A stretch of DNA of 64,000 bases from Scortum barcoo (taxonomy: Eukaryota; Chordata; Actinopteri; Centrarchiformes; Terapontidae): positions 26,811,068 to 26,875,067 of the forward strand of contig CM041533.1 in the NCBI GenBank assembly GCA_023238725.1, written 5' to 3'. This document shows, one piece after another, positions 13,747 to 24,734 of this stretch. The notes beneath the pieces are model-generated. The model searched no databases and was not told the origin of the DNA. It saw only the letters and a list, made by a program, of their open reading frames with translations. Numbering within the stretch: the first letter of the stretch is position 1; each line of letters begins with the position of its first letter. Both the position numbers and the translations under genes were made by a program.

Positions 13747-14470
13747 TCATCTCTGCTTCCATGCCCTTAAATGAGAGGTTCATATTTTTCCAGCTCTGTC
13801 TTTATACAGCACTCACATGCCAAATTGTATGTTAGAGATTACTGCCAGATGTGATGATTTCTTCTGTCAATACTGACCATATAATCCCTTCCTAATATAA
13901 CTCCCCTGTCCTCATGACATTTAGCAATCTGACTTAGACACAGTTAGTTTTTTTCCTCTTTTTGCTTCCACAGACACCGTTTGCTTTCTGAGCAGCAGCA
14001 GAGAGATACTTCCCAGTAATCATATGTAGGTTTATTGCTGGGTGAAAACACCAACAGGAAACCTACACATGACTGATGGAACAAACATATCCACATAATT
14101 TGTCTATCTCACAAAGCTGAAGCTTCATTTTAGCTACAACTAAATATAACTATATACATATAATTTTTTTTCAGTGAGAAACAGTGAGTGTGGATTTGAT
14201 CCTAATTTCTTATGGTTGGGTCATGTTAGGAAGGGAGGGCTAGTATTGAGATGGAAAAAATATTACAATAGCTAAAAATTCTTTAATTGTACATATCACA
14301 TTGAGCATTGTATTGAGGTTGATTTGAAAAAATCCAAACCTATTCTTTAATCTATTTGAATCTGTAAAATGCTGTAAGAGGAAATCAAGTTGGTTTCCCA
14401 TACAGTATGTCATGTTCACACTGTAGTAGTGATTGATCTTGGCATTTCTGTTAATGTACTGAGTACTTAC

Positions 14471-14539
14471 ATTGCAGGTCTTGAAGAACTCAGACTCGCG
14501 AAGGGCCAGAGTGCGTCTCATGCTGACATCATGTTGTTC
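14471..14539 (-). pseudogene. SAMD3-like gene remnant, internal exon
   Basis: A 69-bp minus-strand exon with an acceptor (..CAATATAG) and a strong donor (GTAAGTACT). It encodes EQHDVSMRRTLALR followed by ESEFFKTCN, 23 codons, entered in phase 0 from the exon at 14644-14811. In the family I recall, about ten residues (a LPVYLRE-like block) normally lie between LALR and the FFKT segment; they are missing here. An in-phase exon with a good donor shows that this was once a spliced gene and not a chance ORF. Confidence 0.6.
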
Positions 14540-14643
14540 CTATATTGACAATCAAAAAATAGTCAGAGACAGACAACAGACAGCAATGTCTGCAAATTAT
14601 GTGATCAATATTGGGCCCATGGCAAAGTTAATGTTAAACTCAC

Positions 14644-14811
14644 CTGAAGACCATAAATCCTTAGGATCTCCTGCAGCGCATCTGCGGTCTTGCCTGTCCG
14701 TGAGGCCATCTGCCTGTACAAGGACACCAGTTGAGGTGTCTATTGGTCGAACTCACAGTAGAACTGATTGTGTAGGTTTACATTTGTAATACGATGGAAC
14801 TCAGCAAACAC
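14644..14811 (-). pseudogene. SAMD3-like gene remnant, internal exon with stop
   Basis: A 168-bp minus-strand exon, exactly 56 codons, flanked by an acceptor (..TATGTCTGCAG) and a donor (CAG/GTGAGT). It reads VFAEFHRITNVNLHNQFY, then CEFDQ-stop-TPQLVSLYRQ, then MASRTGKTADALQEILR and IYGLQ. The text VFAEF.RITN.NL..QFY..LD..TP.L..L.R..ASRTGKTADAL..IL closely follows the conserved core of the teleost multi-copy family. A TAG interrupts codon 24, so the copy is broken unless the base is an error or polymorphism. It joins the next exon in phase 0. Confidence 0.65.
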
Positions 14812-14841
14812 CTGCAGACATATAAATACACGTAAATGTAC

Positions 14842-14924
14842 CTTGTCAATTTCTGTGTCTTTCCAGATCTTTCAAAAGCAGTGTTTTCATGCTCCACTTC
14901 ACAATCAGGCCAATTCTTCTGACG
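14842..14924 (-). pseudogene. Possible further exon of the SAMD3-like remnant
   Basis: On the minus strand an acceptor-like tract (TTTAACACAG) precedes an 83-bp stretch that is open in one frame (RQKNWPDCEVE...) and ends at AAG/GTACAT. The position is right for the exon before VFAEF, and the NWPD words could be a decayed WPAL motif. However, its length does not keep phase 0 into the next exon. It is a weak candidate only. Confidence 0.25.
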
Positions 14925-15821
14925 CTGTGTTAAAGGTATAAAATGTGATATGGGCAGGATTTATAGTTTGTATTTACATTTCGTCTCCAAAACTGAAGTG
15001 TGTGACACACACTGAATGCAACAACTAAAGAACTGAAATTCCTCACCTAAAAACGTTTCATTATCATAGTGAAAAATACTGTTACCCATAAAAGGCAGGA
15101 GGGACCTAGGGCTGGGGGAAACCCTGGGATACATGGCGAAGAAAATGAGACAGGATTTCAGGATATATCTTACCAAGAAGGAGACTCAGCTCTCACCTTC
15201 CACTTAAGCCTACGAGGAAAGATCAGTTACTACAGATATGTTAGCTTTAAATTGATAAAGTATTTATTTACACAAACATATGTTAACACATTCCAATATT
15301 TACTGCAAACTCATATTTATTTAATTAATATTTTTCCTGATTTAAAAAAAAAATATCTATAATGAATGGTAATCATAAAATATCTGAAATCTTAGTGGAA
15401 AGTACTTGTTAAGTATTTTCAATGAGTATAATTTTAGGACATTTATATTTGAACTTATATACTGTGCATTAATAACTTTATATCTATCTGATTTATCAGT
15501 ACATGCTGAACACTTCAAAAATGTCTCTGCATTGTTTTTCATTGTACATTTGGCTTCAAACATATCACTCATGTAGGTATTTTTTAATTGTTATCCCTTC
15601 CTCCTCCCTTTTAAATTATTATAGTAAACAATTAATTAAAAAAATATTAAAATACATGTATAATTTAATTTATAGTTAAATTTTAATTAATTATTTAATA
15701 ATTTAATTTTTATTATTTCAGTCCTACCTTTTATCATTGGTCAAACTGCCGCTTATTTTTTTCTTCTTTCATGAATGAACATGAATATTTTTATTACTGA
15801 TACATGAATAATGTTAACATT

Positions 15822-15844
15822 AAAAAAAAAAAAAAAAAAAAAAA
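15822..15844 (+). repeat. Poly-A tract of 23 bases
   Basis: It lies exactly at the 3' edge of the minus-strand L2 element. In element orientation it is therefore poly-T, the opposite of a normal poly-A tail. Confidence 0.9.
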
Positions 15845-15845
15845 T

Positions 15846-17950
15846 TATTTATTTAGAGCCCAAAATCACAAACATTGTTTGCCTCGGAGGGCTTTACAAT
15901 CTGCACAGTTGTGACACCCTCTGTCCTTAGACCCTCGAACCGAGTCAGGAAAAACTTCAAAAAACCCTTTATGGGAAAAAGAAGAAACCTGAGGAAGAGC
16001 CACAGATGAGGGATCCCTCTCCCTGGGACGGACAGACGTGCAATAGATGCCACATGTACAGAGAACATCATCAATCATATTATGGAATTATACATGAGTC
16101 GTAATAATAAGCTGTAGCTATACTGAGTTCATTGGGTTTAGTCCATGTGTGAAGGTATCACAGGTAATGGAAATGAGTCTGTGAGTCCAGGTGCATCTCT
16201 AGATGTCCTCATATGGAGCTCTGGGCCACTCGACCTTCTCTCCACAGCACAGACACAGATCATGTCCCCACCAGGCCAGTGAACCTCAGACAGATGGACC
16301 ACAACCAGAATCAGTTGAGGAACCTGCAAGACTGGAGAGAACAAACAGGACCGGGGCTCCGGCAGTAACATGCACTTTACAGGACATAAGAGTATTCACA
16401 TTAACCGCTTTTGACACTTTTAGCCAATTTAACTACTTTAACCAGTTTAGCCACTTTAACCAGTTTCTAAAAGTGACTCCAGTTTGCACTACTACCATAA
16501 TATGAGTAAGAGGAAGCAGAGGAAGAGGGAGAGGTGCCCGATGCATCATGGGAGCCCCCCGGCAGTCTAAACCTATAGCAGCATAACTAAGGGCGAGCCT
16601 GTGCCCACCCTAACTATAAGCTTTATCAAAAAGGAAGGTTTTAAGTCTATTCTTAAACACTGACACTGTGTCTGCCTCTCGGACCCAGACTGGGAGCTGG
16701 TTCCAGAGAACAGGGGCCTGATAGCTGAAGGCTCTGCCCCCTAGACTACTTCTGGAAACCCTGGGAACTACAAGTAAGCCTGCGTTTTGGGAGCGCAGCG
16801 CTCTAGTCGGTTGATAAGGAGTTATCAATTCATTAAGATATGATGGTGCCAGACCATGTAGAGCCTTATATGTGAGGAGAAGGATTTTAAAATCCACTCT
16901 AAATTTTACAGGGAGCCAATGCAGAGAAGCCAATACTGGAGTAATATGGTCTCTTTTCCTGGTTTTAGTCAGCACCCGAGCAGCGGCATTCTGGACCAGC
17001 TGTAGAGTCTTTAACGACTTGTTTGGGCAGCCTGATAAAAGTGAATTACAATAATCCAGCCTGGAAGAGACAAATGCATGGACTAATTTTTCAGCATCGC
17101 TTTGGGACAAAAAGTGCCGAATTTTTGCGATGTTGCGCAGGTGGTAAAAAGCAGACCTTGAAATATGCTTAATATGGGTGTCAAAGGACATATCCTGATC
17201 AAATAAAACCCCGAGGTTCCTTACAGTGGTGCCGGAGGCCCAGTTAATGCCATCCAACAAGGCTATCATGGGAGAAAGCGTGTTCCTCAGGTGTTTCGGA
17301 CCTAATAGGATCACTTCAGTTTTATCTGAGTTCAACAACAGGAAATTTCTGGTCATCCAAGCCTTTATATCTTTAAGGCAGGCATGGAGTTTCAGGAGCT
17401 GATCAGTTTTGTGTGGCTCCACTGATAAATATAATTGGGTGTCATCAGCATAACAATGGAAATCTATGGAGTGCCTCCTGATGATATTGCCAAGGGGCAG
17501 CATATACAAAATAAACAGAATTGGACCAAGCACTGAACCTTGTGGAACTCCATGACAGACTTTAGTATGCACAGAGGATTCATTATTAATATGGACAAAC
17601 TGAGACCGATCTGATAAGTATGATCTGAACCAGTTTAATGCAGACCCTTTAATACCAAGCAGTTTTTCCATTCTCAGCAACAGGATGTGATGGTCAACTG
17701 TATCAAAGGCAGCACTAAGGTCTAACAGGACAAGTACAGACAGAAGCCCTCTATCTGATGCTGTCAACAGGTCATTGGTGACTTTCACAAGTGCTGTTTC
17801 TGTGCTATGGTGAGCTCTAAATCCTGACTGAAAAACTTCAAAAAGACTATTACTGTGGAGATAATTACATAACTGGCTGGCAACGGCTTTCTCTAGAATC
17901 TTAGACAAAAAGGGGAGGTTGGATATTGGTCTGTAATTGGCTAACAAACA
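15846..17950 (-). mobile_element. 5'-truncated L2-like LINE with 3' UTR
   Basis: This is a minus-strand non-LTR retrotransposon. The coding part (16610-17947) is followed by about 760 bp of 3' UTR. A second copy at 32024-32490 has the same UTR in the same orientation but no coding part, which supports treating the UTR as part of the element. The 5' edge falls at the start of the NYRPISNLPF motif, so the endonuclease and ORF1 are absent, as is usual for target-primed insertions that stop early. The UTR holds a short degenerate tandem of ACTTTAACCAGTTT words (about 16430-16470 on the plus strand). The element lies in what would be intron 1 of the SAMD3-like unit. Confidence 0.8.
16610..17947 (-). 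CDS. L2-like LINE reverse transcriptase, 5'-truncated but open
   Basis: This is the reverse transcriptase part of a non-LTR retrotransposon ORF2, 445 open codons. Motifs in order: NYRPISNLPFLSK (residues 4-16), LDLSAAFDTVDH (75-86, first catalytic Asp), GVPQGSVLGP (133-142), YADD (166-169, catalytic Asp pair), LLLNSDKTEV (203-212), LGVLFD (245-250), DYCNSLL (298-304), the C-terminal LHWLPVKFRVDFKI (342-355) and LWNQLPV (414-420). The LHWLPV/LWN..LP signature and YADD core point to the L2 clade of the jockey superfamily. The apurinic endonuclease domain that precedes this in full elements (about 1000 residues in total) is gone. The annotated ATG is created by the truncation and is not the native start. 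No frameshift or stop interrupts the frame, so the insertion is fairly young. It cannot retrotranspose by itself. Confidence 0.85.
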   Translation of the reverse strand: MLANYRPISNLPFLSKILEKAVASQLCNYLHSNSLFEVFQSGFRAHHSTETALVKVTNDLLTASDRGLLSVLVLLDLSAAFDTVDHHILLLRMEKLLGIKGSALNWFRSYLSDRSQFVHINNESSVHTKVCHGVPQGSVLGPILFILYMLPLGNIIRRHSIDFHCYADDTQLYLSVEPHKTDQLLKLHACLKDIKAWMTRNFLLLNSDKTEVILLGPKHLRNTLSPMIALLDGINWASGTTVRNLGVLFDQDMSFDTHIKHISRSAFYHLRNIAKIRHFLSQSDAEKLVHAFVSSRLDYCNSLLSGCPNKSLKTLQLVQNAAARVLTKTRKRDHITPVLASLHWLPVKFRVDFKILLLTYKALHGLAPSYLNELITPYQPTRALRSQNAGLLVVPRVSRSSLGGRAFSYQAPVLWNQLPVWVREADTVSVFKNRLKTFLFDKAYS

Positions 17951-18435
17951 TTAGATTTTGACACTAATCTTTTGTTTTCAGCAACTCATTCAGCTCACAG
18001 AGTTAGTCCTCAGTGAACTAATGGGGCTAATGTAAGTTAGTCTCTCGATGTGTTAGCTAACATCGATGCTAACGTTAGCCTTACTGTTACTGCACCGGAC
18101 TTAAGACAACTGAAACGTGATAAACGTTTTATCAGAGCAGCGCGCTTGTCACAAGCAGCAGCACCACACTTAGAAAAATAACAACTGTTGGTAAAGATTA
18201 GGTAACTGACATAACGTTACAATTATGTTAAAATAATTTTTCTACCAAACATTCACGTGCCAAACTGCTGCTACGGTCAGCCAAGTCAAATAAAGTGTAG
18301 AATAAAATGTAAAGAACACAAAACAATGTTTTTGAAAAACATTTTTACAACGCGGCTCAGAAATACATGTTCTCTTGAGCTTTGTAAATGAATGGACTAG
18401 TTTTGCTCAGTTAGTTGAAGATTCAGCTCGCTCAC

Positions 18436-18449
18436 CGAAGGGTAGCCAT
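18436..18449 (-). other. Possible first coding exon of the SAMD3-like unit
   Basis: On the minus strand CAATATGGCTACC starts a five-residue reading (MATLR) that runs into a donor (CG/GTGAGC). It lies 51 bp downstream of a palindromic CRE and near the right TIR, where a transposon-borne gene would begin. No N-terminal homology is available, so this is a proposal only. Confidence 0.25.
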
Positions 18450-18499
18450 ATTGAATTTTCGTGAACGTAAGAAATAAAGCCTGAAAGTCGTAACGTTGA

Positions 18500-18507
18500 T
18501 GACGTCA
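18500..18507. promoter_or_regulatory. Palindromic CRE (TGACGTCA)
   Basis: A perfect cAMP-response-element palindrome within a locally CG-richer stretch (about 18060-18510), upstream of the possible minus-strand start at 18449. It is consistent with a CREB/ATF-responsive TATA-less promoter, but an 8-bp site alone is weak evidence. Confidence 0.35.
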
Positions 18508-18673
18508 GATGCAGCGTCTCTTGTATATTCAAAAGTTTCAATTTAGTTGTTGGTATTCACTCAAAATCATTGATCTACATAAAATTAAATCAACATTACT
18601 CGTTAAGAAAACGTAATAGTTTATTGTTCGGTTAACTTTATAAATAGTTTGGATTGCTGTACCCATAATATTT

Positions 18674-18705
18674 ATGAGTCCGTAGTACGGTTTGGGTTTA
18701 CAGTG
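18674..18705 (-). repeat. Right terminal inverted repeat (candidate)
   Basis: Ends GGGTTTACAGTG on the plus strand. The reverse complement CACTGTAAACCCAAAC agrees with the left end at 14 of the first 16 bases. Confidence 0.4.
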
Positions 18706-19565
18706 TGCATTTAGTACCCCCTCCACACACTGGGCAAGGTGCACTTCACTGCCCCACAGAAATAAAAAGCAGAGCCTCCACTGGGTGTGTGGGGCTTCAG
18801 GATGGAGTATGTGATGTTAAATCAAACTACAGAGAGACAGGCTCCCACATTACAATGACCAACACTGCATCAGTGTGGCTCATTATTGAGTTTTTGACTC
18901 TATAGCATTGAAATAATATATATCAGACTCTGGACACGCACAACATAATTGAAATATAAGTATTTTCATAGAGGAAAAGATAAAAAATGAACAGACTTAC
19001 TATACTATTTGTCACCTGTATAGAATGTGTAAGAGTGAAAAGGTTGCAGGAACATGAAAAAACACAAGCGACAAGTTATATAAGATGCAATGTGTCACAT
19101 CATATTCACACTAATTAGCAAAGCTACAGACAAACTCATGTATAGACTAAAAATGTCTTTAAATAAACTACACACTGTTTCGTGATATGTAATTGCGGGT
19201 AACAGAATGTGTATCTTTCAAAATATGTATTACTAACCTAGCAAACATAAATTAAGCGGGAGGGAGACGAATGACAAGCAACACAAAGGAAGAGACAAAG
19301 AGGTCATTGAGGTGCGGCTGATGTAATGAGGGAGGGGGGTGGGTTATCAGGTTAGACAGGGACACAGAGCCATGCTGTAATTACTGAGTCCCTTTCATAT
19401 CAACTTATCTGGTCTCATTAACCAGACCACAGGACATGCTGTGTGTCACTGACTGCATGCAAATGTCATTTTCACCTTCTCTCATCTTCTACTTCCTCTT
19501 CTCACCCGCAGGTCTAACGTCTCCACGTGCTTCACCGTAACTGTGACTATATCAGGTTTATGAGC

Positions 19566-19580
19566 TGCAGGGGGCGCTCT
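19566..19580 (+). promoter_or_regulatory. CTCF-like motif
   Basis: GCAGGGGGCGCT matches the core of high-scoring vertebrate CTCF sites. It is a single motif without occupancy data and could be chance. Confidence 0.3.
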
Positions 19581-22500
19581 GCTTGCTGCCCGGCCTGTGG
19601 CAGTCGTTGTCAGTGAGTGGGTCAGTCAGCCAGTGCTGCCCAGCACGTGCTCAGTTCTGAGGTCGCAGTAGAACAGTGCACAAGTCCGGTTACCAACAAG
19701 GATCATGTTCATTTTGGTTCGACTTGGTTCAGTGAAGAGACACTACTCCTCCAGCACTAAAGGATAACAGCTTTAGAAGGGTTCAGTAAGAACCAGTAGA
19801 AAACTGTGAAGCAACATCACACTGGCCCTCAGCTTGCTCAGCCTTATATCATGCATTTTTTACCATTTTCTCAGCTGGCTGACAATGATAGATGACAAAG
19901 GTCTGTGCAGGCCAATCAGAACATACAGTTCTTCCGATTACCCTTTAATATTAGTGAAATATTAAGGGGTTCTGACTTCACAAGTATTGAACTGTCAACT
20001 AATTTCACTTGACTAAAAAACAACATGTAGCTTTGTCATTGATTGGCTGGTGGCACAGCTGCCATACAAAATGGAAAAATGGATGTGGTTATAGTTTCCA
20101 ACACAGGACAAAGTGGCAGAGCCTCACAAGGCAGAGCAGCACACCAAGTGTGTATCCTTGTCAAATTAGTTCATGCTTCAGATGTGTCAGTCATTATGGG
20201 TGACTACAAAAATGTGATTACACCTAGATTGCTTCTTTGGTTGAAACCATGGTGAACAATTCAACTTGAATCCCTTTAGCTGTGACATGATGGTTCTGTC
20301 ATTCACCTTTTATGGCAGAGTTGTGAAGCACTCAGTCAAAGAAAGAAAAAATAAAGAACACATTTACTTTTACCTTATGTAAAATATCTGTGATGACTCA
20401 TCCTATATTCATGGGTGCATTCAGAAATGTAACCATCCATCAAATGAGATCTGGGGAGACCAGCTGATGCCTCCCATCGTATGAAACCACACCTGACTTT
20501 ATTAGCTTGAGTGTTGTAGCTGCTAGAGGAGAGGTATCTGGGGTCAGAGGTGTGTGTTTGTATGAAAACTTCATTTAAAATTTTCCAGAGAGCATGGTTT
20601 AGATATGAGGGCAGATAAACTGACCAGTGTAAATTCAGCTGCTCACACATATTTATGTAAATCAGTCCAAGCAGCCGTGCTGTGTTCTGTGAGTCCATCC
20701 AAAGCCACAACAAAAGCCTCAAACAACTTGATCAAATACCTCTCTAAACCTTGTCAACATGTGTAACTACAAATACAAATAACATTTATTTCTCAAAGCC
20801 GTCTATAAAATGGAATGGAAGAAGAAGTGATGTAACCACACTGTCCACAGAGGGAGGAGGATCCATGTCTCCCACTTCACTCATTAAACATGTCATTATT
20901 GTAACCATGACTACAAATGTGTCATAAACATAATGAAGTAGTCCTTTGACTACAATCTTTTCCTAAACCAAAACAAAGTCAGGTTTGAGCCTAACCCTGA
21001 TAAAACTTTAAGCAGAGTGCTTTGGACACACACTCGGTGTAATCCTGCTGACAAGTTGCACTGGGTGGTAAATACACACAACGTGTTCTGTTCTTTCATT
21101 TGGAGGACTTGTTTGTCCAGGTAACAGTTACACATCACATACTTCTTGTGAATGTTAAAAATAGCTAGAAGAGCACATATAAAAATATTACTCTGTTGTT
21201 CTCAGCAGGCTACATTAGTTTATTAGCATATGGTGAGGTATTCCATGTTATTATATTATTTCATTGATGTCATATTGTTTAGTCTCAATCCTTTCTTGGC
21301 ATTAGGCCCTATTAAATGTATACAAAGTGTTATCAAGCCAATAACTATTTTATTTTGCTTTTCTATGCCTGATTCTCAGTTCACTTTTCAAATCCTGACA
21401 ATGTGCTGACTTGAAAATGTGCTCTTGTTATTAACTATTCAGCTTAATTAGCATCGGCTAAACTCGGTCAGCATTTTTGGCTCTCTTGGCTTTGTAAATG
21501 GCTTGTTAGTCAAGTCACTGAAAGCCAGTAAACACAGACCTGTTTCATCCTGCCGTCTTCCTCTGTGCTCCTTTTTGCCTTTCTTTCTCCTTCGTCCTGC
21601 TCGTCGTAAATGTAACCCCCCTCCCCTCACTCAACTGTGTTAGTCTGTTATGGTGAAAATTGGAACAAGGAAAATGGAGGGAGTTGAAAGGGGAGAGGTC
21701 AATGGTGCTGGGTGAGCAGCCGAGGAGAAAGTTCGACTCCCACTGCTTCCCTCTATTCTACTAACTCAATGTGTGTGATCTCATGCATCTTTTGAAAACC
21801 AGTATGAGCTTTAAACTCTCAGCATGGAGACATTTTGGACAGCCCAAATTTTTGGTCAAGAGAATAGTTTAAGATTAAGTCTTAGTTCCAGGGTCCAAAG
21901 TGAGATTTAGGACAGGTTTATGTTAAGTCAAGCATAAAATAAAGAAATATCACAATTGAATAGTGTTCATTTTGTTCCCAATTACACACATGACCTGAAA
22001 TGCTTCATGAAAAGAAGTTCATGCAACTTCTGGAAAAGCATTTTAGCAGTTTAAAATGCTTCTGCACCTGACACTCAAATGTGAGCTTTGACATCAGGGG
22101 GCAGTTTGGATTACATATTATTTCTGTTACATGCCAATGCAACAACCGCTTCACAAATTTCTGAAAGGAAGATCAAAGAAGATGCTGCAGCTTTTACTGA
22201 GAAGCAGCTGCAGCAGGTACTAAGGGGAGTAAAGCATCTAATTGTTTGAACTTTACAAACCAAAGACAACACCTCATAGTTCTGCAGTTAATGTTAATGT
22301 TTATATATGACTGAATGGGTGCTAACTGGCTGTTTCCAAGCAGTACTAACTACAGTAAGAGTTGAGCTGCCTGAGAAATGGCATGACAAATCTGAAGCCA
22401 ATCTAAAGCAATCCACCTGCTGTCACTTACTGTAACACAGTATAATGGATGTTCAAAGTCATACTGAATATAGCCAATATGCTTACTCAATTCTGTCATT

Positions 22501-23484
22501 GTTAGTGTTCATCATCATTGACAAGCATGACGCTTCACATTTAGTGTACAGTAAATCCTCGGTGACTGAGCCTGACTGCTGCTGAGTGAGCCAGAGGCAG
22601 ATGGCTGTTCAGTGCAAAAGCAGGACAAGGCGTCCAATCAATGGCTAAAGTGAGTAAACTGCTAGCTTGTTAACAACCCGTATGATCGTCTGAATGTTAC
22701 TTACCTTGTAGGACTTTGTTGGATCCACGTTATTACCCCAGATCTCATTAATTACATTGGTGAGTGCACTGTTATTTGATAGAAATGAGAGACACAAAGA
22801 AAATATCCTGGTGCTGAAAATTTCCTCTGGTCCATTAACTTGCCAATAGTATATTCAGGAGTGTACAGCTAGGTTTAGATTTAGAGTCAAGGTTAATATA
22901 AGATTATGGTTCAGAAAATTTATGTTTTAAATCGAACCTTCAACAAAATGTACCAAGAAATGTACTGACCCGTCTCTTGCCTCTGAGTACAGGGGGAAGA
23001 AGTCTAGTAGTGTCAAAATGTAAGGACCTCTCCACCACTTTCAATTACCATGCTCAGCTGCAGCTGAAAGGTGTATAAGTACAAAGATGTGATGATTTTC
23101 TGAGGCTATTAGAAGTTGCTTTTGTCAGAGAAAGCAGAATTTTATATAACATGCTACCCTGCTGCTGCTGTCTGCGATAGATGGCTGAGTTGCTCTAGTT
23201 TTTATGGATTGAAAAAAGGACACACACACAGCATAAAATACACACACATAAATATGCATACAGACACACAAACAGTCTTATATAACTATTTACTAAGCCG
23301 TTCTGGTTAAGTCATTCTATTGACGGGTCGTTCTATTGACTGGGTCTATTGATGTGTTAGAGCTCCTGCAGATCCACAATAGCAGTGACACAAAAATAAT
23401 CCTGCAGACACACACACAGGACACACAAAGTGGATTACGAGTTAATGAACTTCTTTTGAGGTAAAGAAGGCAACTGGACAACAA

Positions 23485-23505
23485 AACACACACACACACA
23501 CACAC
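23485..23505. repeat. (AC)n microsatellite
   Basis: About ten AC units. Confidence 0.95.
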
Positions 23506-24734
23506 TAAGAGAATTGAAGTGACCCGTCTTTCTCCACCTCTTCTCTTCAGAGGCAGTTCTATTTTATCAGTTTCAGCGCTCATTAATCAGTCATCCTCAG
23601 CTCTGTGTATTACTGGTAGAGGACCTGTCTGACAGCATGAAAACACAACAAATTATTGTAACACAGCAACAAACACAGGTCACTGCCAAATCCTGCACAA
23701 GCCTGTAGGCTCTGTTCCATTGTGTCATTAAGACAGCCATAAATCAATACTATTATCCTGCCTGTGTTTATTAGCTGATATAAATCCATACTCATTTCTC
23801 TCTGTTGCTAGCAGCTCCATCATTATTCAGACAGCAACACAGTGGATTGTGACTCTATGCCCATACTGTAACTTTAGTACAATGTTAATGAGGTTAAAGT
23901 TACACACAGATAAAATTTGAAATGAAGGTACTGCAGCCTCTTCATCCATCCTCTTAAGCTGTCAAAAATAAATATGAGACAATTGTACCTTATAGAAACT
24001 GAGCAAATTAAGAGCAAACTTTATCTTAAGTGACCGGTTAGTATTTGTAAAAACCCTTAAAAGAAATGTAATGACTGATATGCAGGTGCATTACTTCATT
24101 AGGTCATTGCTTTAGCAAGCTTTAGCATTAATTATAATGAAGGCTGATGGAATATTTCCTCACTGAGCAAAGTATTCGACAGATGTAATGTAATGTCGGT
24201 GATCACCAGCGTTAATGGAGCCAGTAGTCCAGGCAGTCATTTTAGAGTCACACCTGTCCACGTCCTTTCTCTTACAATTGATTGGATTGATCGATATAAA
24301 CCTTTGGTGCTTATTCAGTCTGCACACAGCGCTGAGATCATCCTCGCTGCTACACTGCTGCCTGCTGTCAGAAATGAAACTCCCCCCACCTCCACAGCCT
24401 CCTCCTGTGTTAGCATACAGTCATACGGGAGGTGGGATGTTTCTTTTTAATATGTGTTGATGTTTGTTACATGTCGTGGCTCTGCTAGGGAGGGTTGTGA
24501 GCTCAGGGACAACCTGTGTCCAGCTTGCCCAGATTAGTTATAGAGCATCACATGAGCAGAGCCACACTGCCAAACTATAATGCAAATTATTACAAGCATT
24601 GATGTGAGTGTCCTGACTGAATTAGGGTTCATTTTAAGAATCTCTGCAGCAATGTTTGTTCCAACCCATCTAGTAGATGTTATTATATTTATATTTCACA
24701 GAATAAGTTAAATCATCAACATTATCACTGAGAG

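Larger units (their letters stand above)
12451..18705 (-). mobile_element. Candidate TIR-bounded unit carrying a SAMD3-like gene
   Basis: The left end starts CACTGTAAAACCAAAT. The right end, read inward on the minus strand, starts CACTGTAAACCCAAAC; 14 of 16 bases agree. Both continue with a GT.C....G.ACTCAT pattern about 30 bases in. The flanking dinucleotide is TG on both sides, a possible 2-bp target duplication. Inside, on the minus strand, lie a promoter-like stretch near the right end, a possible first ATG (18447-18449) and then spliced exons (14644-14811, 14471-14539, 13528-13746) of a SAMD3-like protein. An L2 element (15846-17950) is nested in it. CACTG-type ends suggest a CACTA/EnSpm-like DNA transposon, but no transposase motif is visible. 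This may instead be a gene captured between two copies of a short element. That both ends belong to one element is inference. Confidence 0.35.
18706..24690. other. Non-genic region
   Basis: No exon or RNA gene is recognised. A degenerate stretch near 20880-21010 (..CCTAAACC..GAGCCTAACCCTG) resembles a common CCTAAACC-rich fish repeat. Three TCTATTGA words repeat at 23317-23352, and an AC tract lies at 23485-23505. A CTCF-like motif is at 19566-19580 (separate entry). Confidence 0.55.

Noticed and set aside
15853..16078. Open frames MMMFSVHV.../32064-32276 with the same peptide
   Set aside because: The same peptide appears twice only because the L2 3' UTR is present twice; not a conserved protein.
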